Positions 35,727 to 45,350 of a DNA stretch of 64,000 nucleotides are shown one piece after another (position 1 is the stretch's first letter; each line of letters starts with the position of its first letter). A program made the position numbers and the translations under genes. Origin of the DNA: Paenibacillus sp. RC67 (lineage in GTDB: Bacteria > Bacillota > Bacilli > Paenibacillales > NBRC-103111); the NCBI RefSeq assembly GCF_030020805.1, contig NZ_CP125098.1:4363501-4427500 (forward strand). The letters run 5' to 3'. The notes under the pieces were generated by a model. The model searched no databases and was not told the origin of the DNA. It saw only the letters and a list, made by a program, of their open reading frames with translations.

Positions 35727-36002
35727 ATGAGATTATCCGAACAAGATATTATTAATGCGATTTGCATTCATTTTAGTGAGCGTAAGCAAATCCAGCCTAA
35801 CCAGGTTGAAGTTGAATTAATGTTTGACGATGATTACGGCTTTTCGGCGGAAGTATTCGCAGAAGGCAGAAGTCAAATTATTATCGCTGCTAATATGCTT
35901 GAAGCAATCGAAAGATACTTGTTAACCCAAATGAACATCCGGGTATTCCGCGATCAAATTCATCTCAAATTGGAAGATGAGATCGTAGCGGATATCGCCT
36001 AA
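35727..36002 (+). CDS. DUF2653 family (YxcD-like) protein
   Basis: This 91-residue protein starts MRLSEQDIINAICIHFSERK and contains VELMFDDDYGFSAEVF and MNIRVFRDQIHLKLEDEIVADI. These match the YxcD/DUF2653 family of Bacilli. Function is unknown. It has a GAGGTCC ribosome site and a strong terminator right after it, so it closes a two-gene unit with the small membrane protein upstream. Confidence 0.82.
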   Translation: MRLSEQDIINAICIHFSERKQIQPNQVEVELMFDDDYGFSAEVFAEGRSQIIIAANMLEAIERYLLTQMNIRVFRDQIHLKLEDEIVADIA

Positions 36003-36006
36003 CAAC

Positions 36007-36053
36007 TCCCCCCTTGCAGACGGTATCTTAGCCGCTCGCAAGGGGGTTTTTTG
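36007..36053 (+). terminator. Terminator after the DUF2653 gene
   Basis: CCCCCTTGC and GCAAGGGGG pair around a 22-base loop and are followed by TTTTTTG. The stem is strong and GC-rich. Confidence 0.9.
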
Positions 36054-36177
36054 TATGCTGTTTTGCCGTAAAAAAGCCTTTTTTTCCTGCGAATCTATGT
36101 TTCTACTAATTACCAACGCAACTTCTTAGGTAGGTTGTGCGTTTAATAGGATAGATTTAGTAGAAAGAGGCTGATGC

Positions 36178-38115
36178 ATGTTGAAACGCAAGACCGTACT
36201 GATCGTATCCGTCATGGCATTATTTCTATCTTCCGCCGGATCGGCTATGGCTGCTGCGGACAAAACGTCCAAGTACCGTGTCTATCAGGATGACCGAATT
36301 TTATTGGAAACATCAGACTATAAGTCTGCGGAGAACTATGCTAAACAATTTACCAGCAGCCACGTAGAAGATATTTCTTCCCGTAAATGGCTGTGGAACA
36401 ACTATCCGCGCTATAAAGTATACCAAAATGGCAAAAGCAGCTCCTCCTGGGAGTTCGCTACGTTAGATCAGGCCAAACGTGAAGCGGCCAATTGGACACA
36501 TGCAAGTATACGGGACTTGCAATCGGATGGCTGGGTATGGAATAACTATCCCAAATACCAGGTTTATCAAGGCGATGCGACCATGTCGTCATGGGAATTT
36601 GCAACCCTAAACGATGCCAAAGCAGAAGCAAGCAAATGGGGAAATGCACATATCATTGATTTAACCACTCATCAGTGGGTATGGGATAACCTATCGGCAT
36701 CGTCCAAAACCGAACTGCGTGCTTCAAGTGACCGAATCTATAAAGTCTATCAAGGAACGAGTACAAATGACGACTGGTCGTTTGCTTACTTGGAAGATGC
36801 TATTAACGAATCCCTTAAATGGTCCAATTCGACTGTTATAAACAGTACTAAGGGCAATCAAATCGTATTTTCCAATGTGAAAACTTATAAGGTGTATCAA
36901 TACAGCCAGTATCTGGACTCATTCCTGAACGTAGACGACGCGATTCGTTACGCTCAGCAGTTCTCCCATACGAATATCGTTAACGATGATCCATCCAATT
37001 CTGGTTCCAAGCCTGTCATTTGGTCTAATTATCCTTATTATCAGGTTTATCAAAGCGATAGCTGGATTTCCGATTCATCGAGTCTTACTAATGCACTTAA
37101 TTATGCAATGGGCTACAGCAATGCATCTATTCGCTTGCTGGATGACGGAACCAAAATATGGGACAACTTCAGCAAGCTGCAATTTTGGGGTTGGAACGGA
37201 AGCTCTAGCAACGATACGATACGAAGTCAAGTCAATACTACATCTGGACTGGATGTCGTCTCTCCGACTTATTTCACGTTGGCGGATGCTTCTGGCGGGT
37301 TAACGGATACTTCGAACAAGGATACTGTCGCTTGGCTCAAGAGCCAAGGGTATGCGGTACAACCGCTCGTAAGCAATCAGTTTGATGCTTCGCTCACTAC
37401 GCAATTTTTATCAAACGCAAGCGCTCAGACCAAATTCATTAATGCGCTCGTTACTAAAGCAGCTTCGCTTGGCGTGAACGGCCTGAACATCGATTTTGAG
37501 AGCTTGTCAGGCAAAGATCGCGCAGCCTACACTGCATTTATTCAAAAATTAACGGATGCCGCTCACCAAAAAGGTCTTCTAATCTCCATCGACCTTCCAC
37601 GCGGCAGCGTAAAATGGAATGCGCAAACTGCTTTTGACCATGAGAAGCTTGCTAATATTGTCGACTATATCATTACGATGACCTATGACCAGTATTGGAA
37701 AGGAAGTACAGAAGCCGGTTCAGTAGCTGGTCTCCAGTGGGTTGAGGAAGGGATTCAAGAGTTTCTCTCCTACGGCATCTCACGTGATAAACTCATTATC
37801 GGTATCCCATTCTATGTCCGTGAGTGGCAAATCGATAGCGCAGGCAACCTCGTGAATAATCGGGCGCTGTTGATGAAAGATTTGCCTGCTCTTATGGCAA
37901 GCAAGAATGCAACTAAAACATGGGATGATACATTCAAGCAGTATCGGGTTGAGTACACTCAAGATGGGTATACTTACGTGTTCTGGCTGGAAAATGAAGA
38001 TACGGTCAAAGCTCGTCTCGAATTGGCGAAGAAATACAATCTTGCCGGTGTTGCCGCTTGGCGCTTAGGCTATGATACCTCCGACTTGTGGAAAACGATG
38101 ATTCAAGAAAAATAA
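36178..38115 (+). CDS. GH18 glycoside hydrolase with six N-terminal repeats
   Basis: The 645-residue protein has a signal peptide (about 1-26). Six repeats of about 46-55 residues follow (starting near 33, 79, 125, 184, 235 and 288), each with a YxVYQ opening, an aromatic/Leu-Ala helix and a closing W-x-N. Residues about 330-640 form a GH18 barrel. The catalytic motif reads NIDFE, with Asp439 and Glu441 present. The C-terminal half resembles the YaaH/SleL-type GH18 group that acts on spore cortex or on peptidoglycan sugars. The repeats may bind wall polymers. It is monocistronic. AGAGGC lies before the ATG. Confidence 0.88.
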   Translation: MLKRKTVLIVSVMALFLSSAGSAMAAADKTSKYRVYQDDRILLETSDYKSAENYAKQFTSSHVEDISSRKWLWNNYPRYKVYQNGKSSSSWEFATLDQAKREAANWTHASIRDLQSDGWVWNNYPKYQVYQGDATMSSWEFATLNDAKAEASKWGNAHIIDLTTHQWVWDNLSASSKTELRASSDRIYKVYQGTSTNDDWSFAYLEDAINESLKWSNSTVINSTKGNQIVFSNVKTYKVYQYSQYLDSFLNVDDAIRYAQQFSHTNIVNDDPSNSGSKPVIWSNYPYYQVYQSDSWISDSSSLTNALNYAMGYSNASIRLLDDGTKIWDNFSKLQFWGWNGSSSNDTIRSQVNTTSGLDVVSPTYFTLADASGGLTDTSNKDTVAWLKSQGYAVQPLVSNQFDASLTTQFLSNASAQTKFINALVTKAASLGVNGLNIDFESLSGKDRAAYTAFIQKLTDAAHQKGLLISIDLPRGSVKWNAQTAFDHEKLANIVDYIITMTYDQYWKGSTEAGSVAGLQWVEEGIQEFLSYGISRDKLIIGIPFYVREWQIDSAGNLVNNRALLMKDLPALMASKNATKTWDDTFKQYRVEYTQDGYTYVFWLENEDTVKARLELAKKYNLAGVAAWRLGYDTSDLWKTMIQEK

Positions 38116-38128
38116 CCGTTATATACCG

Positions 38129-38186
38129 AAAAAAGCTCCAATCGATGCGATAGTTTATCTTCGCCATTCGTTTGGGGCTTTTCTCG
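38129..38186. terminator. Bidirectional terminator between GH18 and cbiO
   Basis: AAAAGCTCCAATCGATG and CATTCGTTTGGGGCTTTT pair imperfectly around a 17-base loop. T tracts are present on both strands, so it can end transcription of both converging units. Confidence 0.8.
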
Positions 38187-38188
38187 TT

Positions 38189-39061
38189 TTATTCTACTTT
38201 TGCTCCTGCAGAGTGGCTAAATAAAGAGGCAGTATTTTCTTCCATAAACTGTTTAAAAGACCTCACATCACGGGGAGCGTTCTTCCCCTGCCTCACGGAT
38301 TCAGGCATTGCATTCCATATGTCCAGCAAAATGGGCTGCTCCAAGCCGAGCAACTCCAGCTCCTCTTCATGGCTGAATACTTCATAAGGGGTACCTTCCC
38401 TTACACACTGTCCCTTATCCATGACCAGTACCCAATCTGCCCAAGCATAAGCTAAATTCATATCATGAGTAGCCATGACGACCGTAATGCCTTGTTGATG
38501 AATACGATCAAGCTCCTCTATCAGCTGCTGCTCGGATCGCCTGTCCAAATAAGCGGTCGGCTCGTCCAGAAGCAGCAGTTCCGGTTCCAGCACTAAAACC
38601 CCTGCCAGAGCGACCCGTTTCTTTTGCCCCAAACTCAAGTGATGTATCGGCTTCTCAGCCAAATGCTCAATCCCCATGGATGCGAGCATCTGCTCTGTTC
38701 GTCTGTTGATCTCTTGCTCAGGGAAACCGGCATTACGCATACCGTATGATATATCCTCTAAGGGTGTGTTCAAAATAATCTGCTGTTCAGGGTCCTGAAA
38801 CACAAGCCCTACCTGCTGCCTAAGCTGCTTCAAGGTATTACGATCATACTGGAGAGGTGAGCCCTTCCAAGCAAGATGACCTTCCGTTGGACGATGAATG
38901 CCTATGGCTTGAAGAAAAAAGGTCGATTTGCCGGAGCCGTTATGACCACAAATCGCTGTTTTGGTACCCTCAGGGATCTTCATGTTCAAATTCCGAAGCG
39001 CTTGCGAATTCGTCCCTGGGTAGCTGTAGCTCAATGCCTGCGCTTCCATTATCGATTTCAT
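38189..39061 (-). CDS. cbiO: Energy-coupling factor ATPase CbiO (cobalt)
   Basis: The ATPase of the cobalt ECF importer, about 290 residues. It shows Walker A GHNGSGKST, the Q loop FQDPEQQ, signature LSLGQKKRVALAG, Walker B LLLLDEPT and the His in ATHDMN. The ATG at 39061 overlaps the cbiQ stop codon (ATGA) and has GGAGGG eight bases upstream; a GTG-like extension five codons further upstream is less likely. It is the last gene of cbiMNQO. Confidence 0.92.
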   Translation of the reverse strand: MKSIMEAQALSYSYPGTNSQALRNLNMKIPEGTKTAICGHNGSGKSTFFLQAIGIHRPTEGHLAWKGSPLQYDRNTLKQLRQQVGLVFQDPEQQIILNTPLEDISYGMRNAGFPEQEINRRTEQMLASMGIEHLAEKPIHHLSLGQKKRVALAGVLVLEPELLLLDEPTAYLDRRSEQQLIEELDRIHQQGITVVMATHDMNLAYAWADWVLVMDKGQCVREGTPYEVFSHEEELELLGLEQPILLDIWNAMPESVRQGKNAPRDVRSFKQFMEENTASLFSHSAGAKVE

Positions 39062-39861
39062 CCCATTTCCCTCCATCTAAGCAAACATTCTATTATTAGG
39101 AGCAATACAACTCCGATGCAGCTCTCCCACTTGTAGCGTGTTGGCACATGACCTCCCCGGTATGGCGCCATTCGAATATCTTCAGTAAAGCCCCTCGATA
39201 TCATCCCGTTCGCCAAGCCTTGATAGCGCTGCATCGTTTTGGCAAACATCCGAACGATTAATATGGCCGTATCTTTCAGCCTGCCTTTAAACCCTTGCTG
39301 TCCTCCTCTAGCCCGCTGGGCCCTATACATGTCATGTGCTGTATCCAAGAGAAGGAACAGGAATCGGTATGTAATCAGCATGATTTCTAATACCAATGAC
39401 GGCATACGTAGTTTCTTCATAACCTGAAACAGCTCCGACATAGGGGTTGTCAGAATTAATAATAACGATGCGGATAAGCACGCGATGATTCGGCATACGA
39501 GCTTAACTGCCAGCTGCAATCCTGTTGGATTCAAGTACAACGTCCAGTGGGAAAAGGTAAATAGCACCCATCCATGGCCGCCGCCCTGCTCTGTATCAAG
39601 TGAATGAATTTCTATCAAAATGGCAGGCAAGCTTGTCACGAATAACAGCAAAGAACTGCATAGCAAAATGAAATATAACGAAAGAGGAACCTTCGCATAG
39701 GCAGCGATCCAAAGCGATATCCAGACAAACAACACAAGCTGAACGACCGGGTGTGCTATATAGGACAATAGGATCAATAGAGCAGCGAAACCGCTCTTCC
39801 ACATGGGAGAAACGGCTCGCAGCTCATTGCTATAAGATATAACGTCGATCTGTCTAATCAT
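39058..39861 (-). CDS. cbiQ: Cobalt ECF transporter membrane protein CbiQ
   Basis: The T component of the cobalt importer, about 267 residues with roughly five to six membrane segments. The C-terminal motif region LVLEIMLITYRFLFLLLDTAHDMYRAQRARGG (abridged here as MYRAQRARGG) is the A-R-G-type coupling helix of EcfT/CbiQ. The ATG at 39861 lies inside the end of cbiN (8-base overlap). A 38-codon upstream extension of the frame lies wholly within cbiN and is not credible. Confidence 0.9.
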   Translation of the reverse strand: MIRQIDVISYSNELRAVSPMWKSGFAALLILLSYIAHPVVQLVLFVWISLWIAAYAKVPLSLYFILLCSSLLLFVTSLPAILIEIHSLDTEQGGGHGWVLFTFSHWTLYLNPTGLQLAVKLVCRIIACLSASLLLILTTPMSELFQVMKKLRMPSLVLEIMLITYRFLFLLLDTAHDMYRAQRARGGQQGFKGRLKDTAILIVRMFAKTMQRYQGLANGMISRGFTEDIRMAPYRGGHVPTRYKWESCIGVVLLLIIECLLRWREMG

Positions 39862-40138
39862 TGGATCGTTTGGTTGCTCTTCCTTTAAATAAGCCGATGG
39901 TATATCCGATAAACCCGGCACCCAAGGCAGCCTGCAAAGCAAACAGCATGCTCTCCGTTTCCGGAGGCGGTTCAATCAATGAGGAGAACCATGGTTCATA
40001 GGATGGATGCAGTGTTTTGATCATTTCCTCAGCCGCATCGTCGGCACCACCGAAATCACCTTTTACAAATAAAAGAGGCAGCGCAGCCATTAAGACTACG
40101 GCAGCCAGAATTAACATATTTTTCGAGCTGGTTTTCAT
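39854..40138 (-). CDS. cbiN: Cobalt transport protein CbiN
   Basis: CbiN is a small two-membrane-segment subunit that activates CbiM. The 94-residue protein has segments at about 8-25 and 68-86, joined by an extracytoplasmic loop that holds the conserved [12 protein letters not shown] and the [25 protein letters not shown] stretch. Its ATG overlaps the cbiM stop codon by 4 bases (ATGA), and it overlaps cbiQ by 8 bases. Confidence 0.93.
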   Translation of the reverse strand: MKTSSKNMLILAAVVLMAALPLLFVKGDFGGADDAAEEMIKTLHPSYEPWFSSLIEPPPETESMLFALQAALGAGFIGYTIGLFKGRATKRSND

Positions 40139-40902
40139 GATTCGCGAGCTCCTTTCATTTTGCGTTGAATAAGGGACAATTCATTAGAGCTATAGGCTTG
40201 AAGCCAGTTCCAAATCAATACGGTGAGAAGACCTTCACTGATGGCCAACGGGATTTGCGTGATTGCGAAAATGCCTCCGAATTTGAGAAAAGATGCCGCA
40301 AACCCGCCCTGTTCGGCTGGAAAAGCCAGTGCCAATTGTATCGAAGTGACTACATAGGTAGATAAATCCGCCATCGCTGCTGCGGTGAATATAGACCACT
40401 TTTGCTTACCTGTTGCTTGCATCATCCATCTGTACACAAAATAACCTACGACGGGTCCTGCTAGAGCCATGGAGAACGCATTAGCACCCAATGTAGTTAA
40501 TCCGCCATGTGCGAGCAGCAATGCTTGAAACAACAATACAATAGAACCTAATACGCTCATCGGCAATGGGCCGAACATAACGGCTCCTAGCCCTGTTCCT
40601 GTCGGATGGGAGCTGCTGCCTGTTACCGAAGGGATTTTAAGAGCGGATAGCACAAATGTGAAAGCTCCTGCCAAGCCCAACATAATTTTGAGTTCGGGTG
40701 TTTCCTTTGTAATTTTGATTAACGCGCGCAAACCGAGAATAAAAAACGGAATAAACACTACCCACCAGAAGACAGCCCAGCCTAGTGGCAGAAAGCCCTC
40801 CATAATGTGCATGGCATATGCCGATTGCGGATCATTAACTAGCAAGTACAGTGTAAAACCTAACACTAGAAGCAACGAACTGCCCCATTTTCTCTTACTC
40901 AT
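40135..40902 (-). CDS. cbiM: Cobalt ECF substrate-binding protein CbiM
   Basis: CbiM is the substrate-specific membrane subunit for Co2+. After a signal-peptide-like segment, mature protein begins at [12 protein letters not shown], whose first Met-His residues bind cobalt in this family. About six to seven membrane segments follow, with [20 protein letters not shown] conserved. ATG 40902 is preferred over 40911 because GGAGG lies directly before the latter and at 9 bases from the former. It is the first gene of cbiMNQO and is preceded by a cobalamin riboswitch. Confidence 0.93.
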   Translation of the reverse strand: MSKRKWGSSLLLVLGFTLYLLVNDPQSAYAMHIMEGFLPLGWAVFWWVVFIPFFILGLRALIKITKETPELKIMLGLAGAFTFVLSALKIPSVTGSSSHPTGTGLGAVMFGPLPMSVLGSIVLLFQALLLAHGGLTTLGANAFSMALAGPVVGYFVYRWMMQATGKQKWSIFTAAAMADLSTYVVTSIQLALAFPAEQGGFAASFLKFGGIFAITQIPLAISEGLLTVLIWNWLQAYSSNELSLIQRKMKGARES

Positions 40903-40934
40903 CCGATACATCCTCCAATATCATTTTTGGTAAA

Positions 40935-40963
40935 ACAAAAAAAACCTATCCTGCAGGATAGGT
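40935..40963 (-). terminator. Riboswitch-controlled terminator before cbiM
   Basis: On the minus strand ACCTATCC and GGATAGGT flank a TGCA loop and are followed by eight Ts. It lies between the cobalamin aptamer and cbiM and ends about 30 bases before the start codon, the position expected for premature termination control. Confidence 0.85.
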
Positions 40964-41057
40964 GTTGGGTACGCAGTTAAAAACGACAACAGCTCATACC
41001 TTTGTCGATTCACTCTTCGTACACCTCTCCTTTCCGCGAAGGGATTTGGGTGCATAC

Positions 41058-41222
41058 AAATTAGGTAGGTCTCCTGGCTCACGGATCGACGCGTCTTTCG
41101 CCTTCCCCGGTCGTTAAACCGAGTGGCATTTTGAAAGAAACTCCCCGTATACAGTGGCGGGACCGCTCGGGATTTGCACCCGATTCCCTGTTACCCTTTG
41201 TCTTCACAAAGGCACCTAATTG
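41058..41222 (-). promoter_or_regulatory. Cobalamin (B12) riboswitch aptamer
   Basis: On the minus strand the element opens AATTAGGTGCC and contains GGGAATCGGGTGCAAATCCC and GCGGTCCCGCCACTGT. It ends with the B12 box GAGCCAGGAGACCTACCT, whose ACCTAATT end can pair with the opening strand to form P1. These are the classic signatures. Binding of adenosylcobalamin would favour the downstream terminator and switch off cobalt uptake. Confidence 0.95.
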
Positions 41223-41296
41223 ATATTCACGATTCAATACTATTAGTACAACTATTATTCTTTCGTTAAAGAAATCAAATCTCCTTCCTTATATAC

Positions 41297-41340
41297 AAAA
41301 AAACCTCCTTGATCGAAAAATGAATTTCCATCAAGAAGGC
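41297..41340 (-). terminator. Terminator after the DUF255 gene
   Basis: On the minus strand CCTTCTTGAT and ATCAAGGAGG pair, followed by TTTTTTTG. It lies just after the stop of the DUF255 gene. Confidence 0.85.
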
Positions 41341-41345
41341 CTATC

Positions 41346-43421
41346 TTATTGAGGAAGCAGCGCTTCCTTGAATTCTTCAATATCCGTTGTCGGTGAATAA
41401 CAAGCAAAGTTCTCGCAAACATACACCGTTGGCCTTCCGCCTATAGCCTGCTTGTCTTGAACTAAAGGAATCAATTCGCGAACCTTCTCTCCCTCTTCCC
41501 CTGTTGGAACCAGGAATACTAAGGTATGGGGTCTGAAGCCTTGACGTGCCGCGGCAATCATCTCCGTTGTAGTATTGGATTGAAGATCGCCTGCAATGAC
41601 AATTTCGCTTGAAGGGCTATAGGCATAATCCAGAGCTATCAGGAACATCGAATGACCTGTCGGATAGCGCTCAATAGAGCCTGCAAAGGCTTGTAATTGC
41701 CTCTCGGCAATCTGCGACAACCTTGCGTCATAGGTCAGCTTGGACAGCTTCAAGAAGTTCATCGCCGCTACAGCATTCCCGGAAGGAAGTGCACCGTCAT
41801 AAATCTCTTTGTTCCGCGTGAATAATTGCTCACTGTCGCTTCCATAGAAGAATAATCCTCCATTCTCCTCATCCCAGAACAACTCAATCATCTGTTCGTT
41901 CAGCTCAACAGCCAGCTTCAAAAACTCCAGCTCAAAAGACGCCTCATACAGCTCAATAAGTCCCCATACCATGAAAGCATAGTCATCCAAATAGGCAGCG
42001 AACGCCGCTTCTCCATCCCGGTACCTTGCTAGTAGCCTTCCATCCGGACGCCTTATCTTGGAGATGATAAAGCGAGCCGAACGAGCTGCCGCCTCCAGAT
42101 ATTGTGGACGTTCCAGTACCTTATAGCCTTTAGCCAGCGCCATAATCATAAGCCCGTTCCAGGAGGTTAACACTTTGTCATCCTTACCCGGATGGACACG
42201 CTGTTCGCGATAGCTGAACAACGTTTGGCGGCATCTTTCGATGGTTCGAGTCAATTCATCAAGTTTCAGCCCCTTGAGCCGCGCGTACATCTCCACATCA
42301 TGCTGGATTAAGTTAGGGATGCTGTGACCTTCAAAATTGCCTTCCTCTGTAATATCGTACAAATCGCAATAAAGCTCGCCTTCCTCATCACCTAACACTT
42401 GCAATATTTCTTCCGGCTTCCAGACGTAAAACTTCCCTTCATGTCCTTCCGAATCCGCATCCTCCGCTGAATAGAAGCCCCCTTCAGGGTCTGTCATATC
42501 ACGAAGCACATAAGTGAAGATCTCCTCTGCCGTGTGGGAATACTTCGTTTGCCCAGTTAACTGGTATGCTTCCAAATAAGTCCAGGCGAGAAGCGCATTA
42601 TCATACAACATTTTCTCAAAATGCGGTACCATCCAGCGCTCATCAACAGAATATCTGGCAAACCCAAAGCCGATGTGGTCGTACATCCCGCCGCGCTGCA
42701 TCGCATCAAGCGTCTTCTCTACCATTTGCAGAGCAGACTCCTTGCCGGTTCGATGGTAATATCGCAGCAAAAACGAGAAATTATGTGAAGTTGGAAACTT
42801 AGGAGCATCACCAAATCCGCCGAACGACGGGTCGAAGACTTCCTCGAACTGAGCAAAGGCTTGGTCGAGTGTCTGCTCCGAAACCTCACCCTTCAAGTTA
42901 GAGAGCATCCGCTGTTCCACATCCGTCACGATTTGATCGCTGGTCTCAACCATCCGCTCCCTATCTTCCTTCCACTTGCCCGCCAGCTGCGGCAAAATGT
43001 TCATCAGCCCGTGACGTCCGTAACGACGGTTTTTGGGATAATAGGTCCCTGCGAAAAACGGCTTCTTATCCGGAGTCATAATAATCGTAAGCGGCCATCC
43101 GCCCTGCCCTGTCATTGCTTGACATACGGTCATGTACAGATGATCCACATCGGGTCTTTCTTCACGATCTACCTTGATCGATATGTAATGTTCATTTAAT
43201 ATTGTGGCTACTTCGTCGTCCTCGAACGATTCGTGTGCCATGACGTGGCACCAATGGCAAGTGGAATAGCCGATAGATAAGAAGACAGGTTTGTTTTCCT
43301 GTTTTGCTTTGTCAAAAGCTTCTTCAGACCAAGGGAACCAGTCAACTGGGTTGAGAGCATGCTGCAACAAGTAAGGTGATTTTTCCTTAGCTAGTCTATT
43401 GGGTTTATTGTGAGTTGTCAT
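41346..43421 (-). CDS. Thioredoxin-fold DUF255 / YyaL-like protein
   Basis: The roughly 691-residue protein has an N-terminal thioredoxin-like DUF255 domain ([14 protein letters not shown], redox motif [12 protein letters not shown]) and a long alpha/alpha-barrel C-terminal region with glycosidase-like repeats. It belongs to the YyaL / spermatogenesis-associated protein 20 family, whose enzymatic role is not clear. Both Cys of the CxxC pair are present. ATG 43421 follows AGAGGTG at eight bases; a GTG at 43430 falls within that site. It stands alone with a terminator. Length is normal for the family. Confidence 0.92.
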   Translation of the reverse strand: MTTHNKPNRLAKEKSPYLLQHALNPVDWFPWSEEAFDKAKQENKPVFLSIGYSTCHWCHVMAHESFEDDEVATILNEHYISIKVDREERPDVDHLYMTVCQAMTGQGGWPLTIIMTPDKKPFFAGTYYPKNRRYGRHGLMNILPQLAGKWKEDRERMVETSDQIVTDVEQRMLSNLKGEVSEQTLDQAFAQFEEVFDPSFGGFGDAPKFPTSHNFSFLLRYYHRTGKESALQMVEKTLDAMQRGGMYDHIGFGFARYSVDERWMVPHFEKMLYDNALLAWTYLEAYQLTGQTKYSHTAEEIFTYVLRDMTDPEGGFYSAEDADSEGHEGKFYVWKPEEILQVLGDEEGELYCDLYDITEEGNFEGHSIPNLIQHDVEMYARLKGLKLDELTRTIERCRQTLFSYREQRVHPGKDDKVLTSWNGLMIMALAKGYKVLERPQYLEAAARSARFIISKIRRPDGRLLARYRDGEAAFAAYLDDYAFMVWGLIELYEASFELEFLKLAVELNEQMIELFWDEENGGLFFYGSDSEQLFTRNKEIYDGALPSGNAVAAMNFLKLSKLTYDARLSQIAERQLQAFAGSIERYPTGHSMFLIALDYAYSPSSEIVIAGDLQSNTTTEMIAAARQGFRPHTLVFLVPTGEEGEKVRELIPLVQDKQAIGGRPTVYVCENFACYSPTTDIEEFKEALLPQ

Positions 43422-43430
43422 GGTCTTCAC

Positions 43431-43691
43431 CTCTTTTCGATGGATTTATTAGTATAACACTTAAAAATATATTTTTCCCAAATGTGCAGGAAAAACTATA
43501 GCTCTGTTACACTATCAATCATTTTATTCATTCTTCCCTTCGGTCACCTCAAAACTTCAACATTACATCGTTCTGTGAAACCTGTTGACTTGATGCTGAA
43601 GTAAGCTCATTGTTCGAAGACATAGCCCCCCTTCTTGATTCCTGGAATAATTTTCTTTTCAATATTTTGAGTTTAGCATAGCCTGATAAAA
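43431..43691. other. Intergenic stretch without a gene
   Basis: AT-rich sequence between the DUF255 start and the terminator of the DUF6530 operon. I see no open frame with a ribosome site. Its 43440-43500 part is the likely DUF255 promoter (minus strand). Confidence 0.5.
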
Positions 43692-43724
43692 AGAAAAAAC
43701 CTTTGCTTTGAAAGCCAAAGGTTT
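43692..43724 (-). terminator. Terminator of the DUF6530-MoxR-vWA-GIY operon
   Basis: On the minus strand AAACCTTTGGC and GCAAAGGTTT pair around a TTTCAAA-type loop and are followed by TTTTTTC. It lies about 100 bases after the GIY-YIG-like gene's stop. Confidence 0.85.
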
Positions 43725-43822
43725 CCTAATTCCAATCTATTGAATGCCTCTTGACCACACAGAAACCAGTCAACGGGGTATATACGAGTTGGTGCAAATA
43801 CAGACTTAACATGGTCTAACAA

Positions 43823-44182
43823 TTATCTCATTGTCGGCTTATTATATCCCTTATCTCCATAAGGCTGCAATTTCTCCAGCCACCGCTTTTCCAATTGCTT
43901 GACCTCCCAGCGAACGTCGGTGACTCCGTCAGCTTCCTTCTCCTCTAGAACCTCATAGGTGAAATTCTCAGCCCCATATTCCTTCCAGTCCTTTTGAAGC
44001 TGGGAATTTGCAAACCTGCCCATATCCAGTTGAGCCTGTAGGGTCAACCATTTGTTTTTAAGATTGGGATAGCTATCTATATAAATTTTACCGTTTGCCT
44101 TATTCACTATTTGGATTGCACCCATGTAGGTCTTAATCTGCTTGTATTCCTCTTGAAGCTCCCTACGCTTGTTCTTGTCCAT
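43823..44182 (-). CDS. GIY-YIG-like protein with degenerate nuclease motif
   Basis: The 119-residue protein resembles a GIY-YIG nuclease domain: MGAIQIVNKANGKIYIDSYPNLKN, then an Arg in MGRFANSQLQKDWKEYG and FTYEVLE, and GYNKP near the end. The first motif reads GAI instead of GIY and the second YID (Asp36) instead of YIG. Glycine in YIG is usually required for the fold of the active site, so nuclease activity is doubtful. ATG 44182 is preceded by GGAAGGAGAGG. It is the last gene of the operon with DUF6530, MoxR and vWA genes. Confidence 0.8.
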   Translation of the reverse strand: MDKNKRRELQEEYKQIKTYMGAIQIVNKANGKIYIDSYPNLKNKWLTLQAQLDMGRFANSQLQKDWKEYGAENFTYEVLEEKEADGVTDVRWEVKQLEKRWLEKLQPYGDKGYNKPTMR

Positions 44183-44219
44183 GATTTCCTCTCCTTCCGC
44201 GTCCATTAGATGACTACAA

Positions 44220-45350
44220 TCACAAATACCGAGAGATAATCCGAACTAGCTTTGCAGGCAGCTCAATTAGATTGGTAATATCCAAATATCTCTCATTCCC
44301 ATAGATTTGATTAATCACTTCCTTGTCCTGGCCTATGGCGGCTGCAAGAAAAGTAATTCCTTTCCGTTCATACTCGGTTATGGTCTGCTGCATGTCTTTG
44401 ATTGCATAATTTCCGGTATAGTCATCCATGGCTTTGGGCTGCCCATCACTTATACTGATCAATAATTTGGTCTGTTGGGGTGCGGCCGCTAATCGATCTG
44501 CCATAATTCTAAGTGCCATCCCATCGCGATTATTACTTCGGGCTCGAATCCCCATAAGTCTATATCGATCATTGGAATCGGTTTTCTCCCAATCGGTATA
44601 CGCATAAATCGACATCTGCTCCAGCTTGGAAGCATCCGCTGTATCCCCGTAAATCATTATCGGGATTTGACATAGCTGACAAAACTCATACACGGCTATC
44701 ACCGCACGTTTGGCAGCTTCCAATCTCCCAAAAGCCGCCATGGAAGCTGACTCATCTACTCTCACACCGACCACAAGAGAAGGAGATTCTGTTGGAGGAA
44801 GTTTTTTGGCAAAATACCTAAAATCCTTATAAGCCACACTATCCGCTTGAAATTTGCTGCCATAGTATTGATTTCTCGCAAATTCGGCTGATGTTTCATG
44901 CTCCAATAACGGAAGTGTCTTCCTAGCAATCTCCCGTACGACAGGCATTAGCTCCTTACTTAGACTGTCATATTCCTCCCGAGCTTCCCTATCGTACTCC
45001 GGACGGTGAACGATGAGCTTAACCCCTTTATGAATGGAATCGGACACAACCTCCCTTGCGTCGCGATTCAGCTTTTTACGGAAATCCCGCTCTTTTTGTT
45101 GCGCTTCTTCTGACATGGATTCAGGATTGGCCTGATGATATTTGGGAGTACCATTCTCCCCCCTATCTGAACTTTCCATATCAGTAGAAGCATCAGAAGC
45201 ATCGGATGTACTTTCATCACTTTCCGCAGATTTTCTTAAAGCGATGCCTTGTTCCTCTTCCTTGCCATGCTCAAAATCAGAATCGTCAATATTTCCCCAT
45301 GTTCTTATCTCTATCTCGTCAAAAATTCTTTTTTTTACATTCAATATCAA
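44220..45350 (-). CDS. vWA domain protein (CoxE/ViaA-like MoxR partner)
   Basis: The frame of 376 residues opens with an acidic Ser-rich segment (about 20-65). A charged helical region (about 85-165) and a von Willebrand A domain follow, with the MIDAS DESAS, the Thr in IYGDTADAS and a second Asp in SISDGQP. Such proteins act as partners of MoxR AAA+ ATPases, as ViaA does for RavA. The start is unclear: TTG 45350 lies inside moxR, 32 bases overlap, with no good ribosome site. The frames meet at an A8 run. Many relatives carry a longer N-terminal helical domain, so truncation or fusion is possible. Confidence 0.82.
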   Translation of the reverse strand: MILNVKKRIFDEIEIRTWGNIDDSDFEHGKEEEQGIALRKSAESDESTSDASDASTDMESSDRGENGTPKYHQANPESMSEEAQQKERDFRKKLNRDAREVVSDSIHKGVKLIVHRPEYDREAREEYDSLSKELMPVVREIARKTLPLLEHETSAEFARNQYYGSKFQADSVAYKDFRYFAKKLPPTESPSLVVGVRVDESASMAAFGRLEAAKRAVIAVYEFCQLCQIPIMIYGDTADASKLEQMSIYAYTDWEKTDSNDRYRLMGIRARSNNRDGMALRIMADRLAAAPQQTKLLISISDGQPKAMDDYTGNYAIKDMQQTITEYERKGITFLAAAIGQDKEVINQIYGNERYLDITNLIELPAKLVRIISRYL

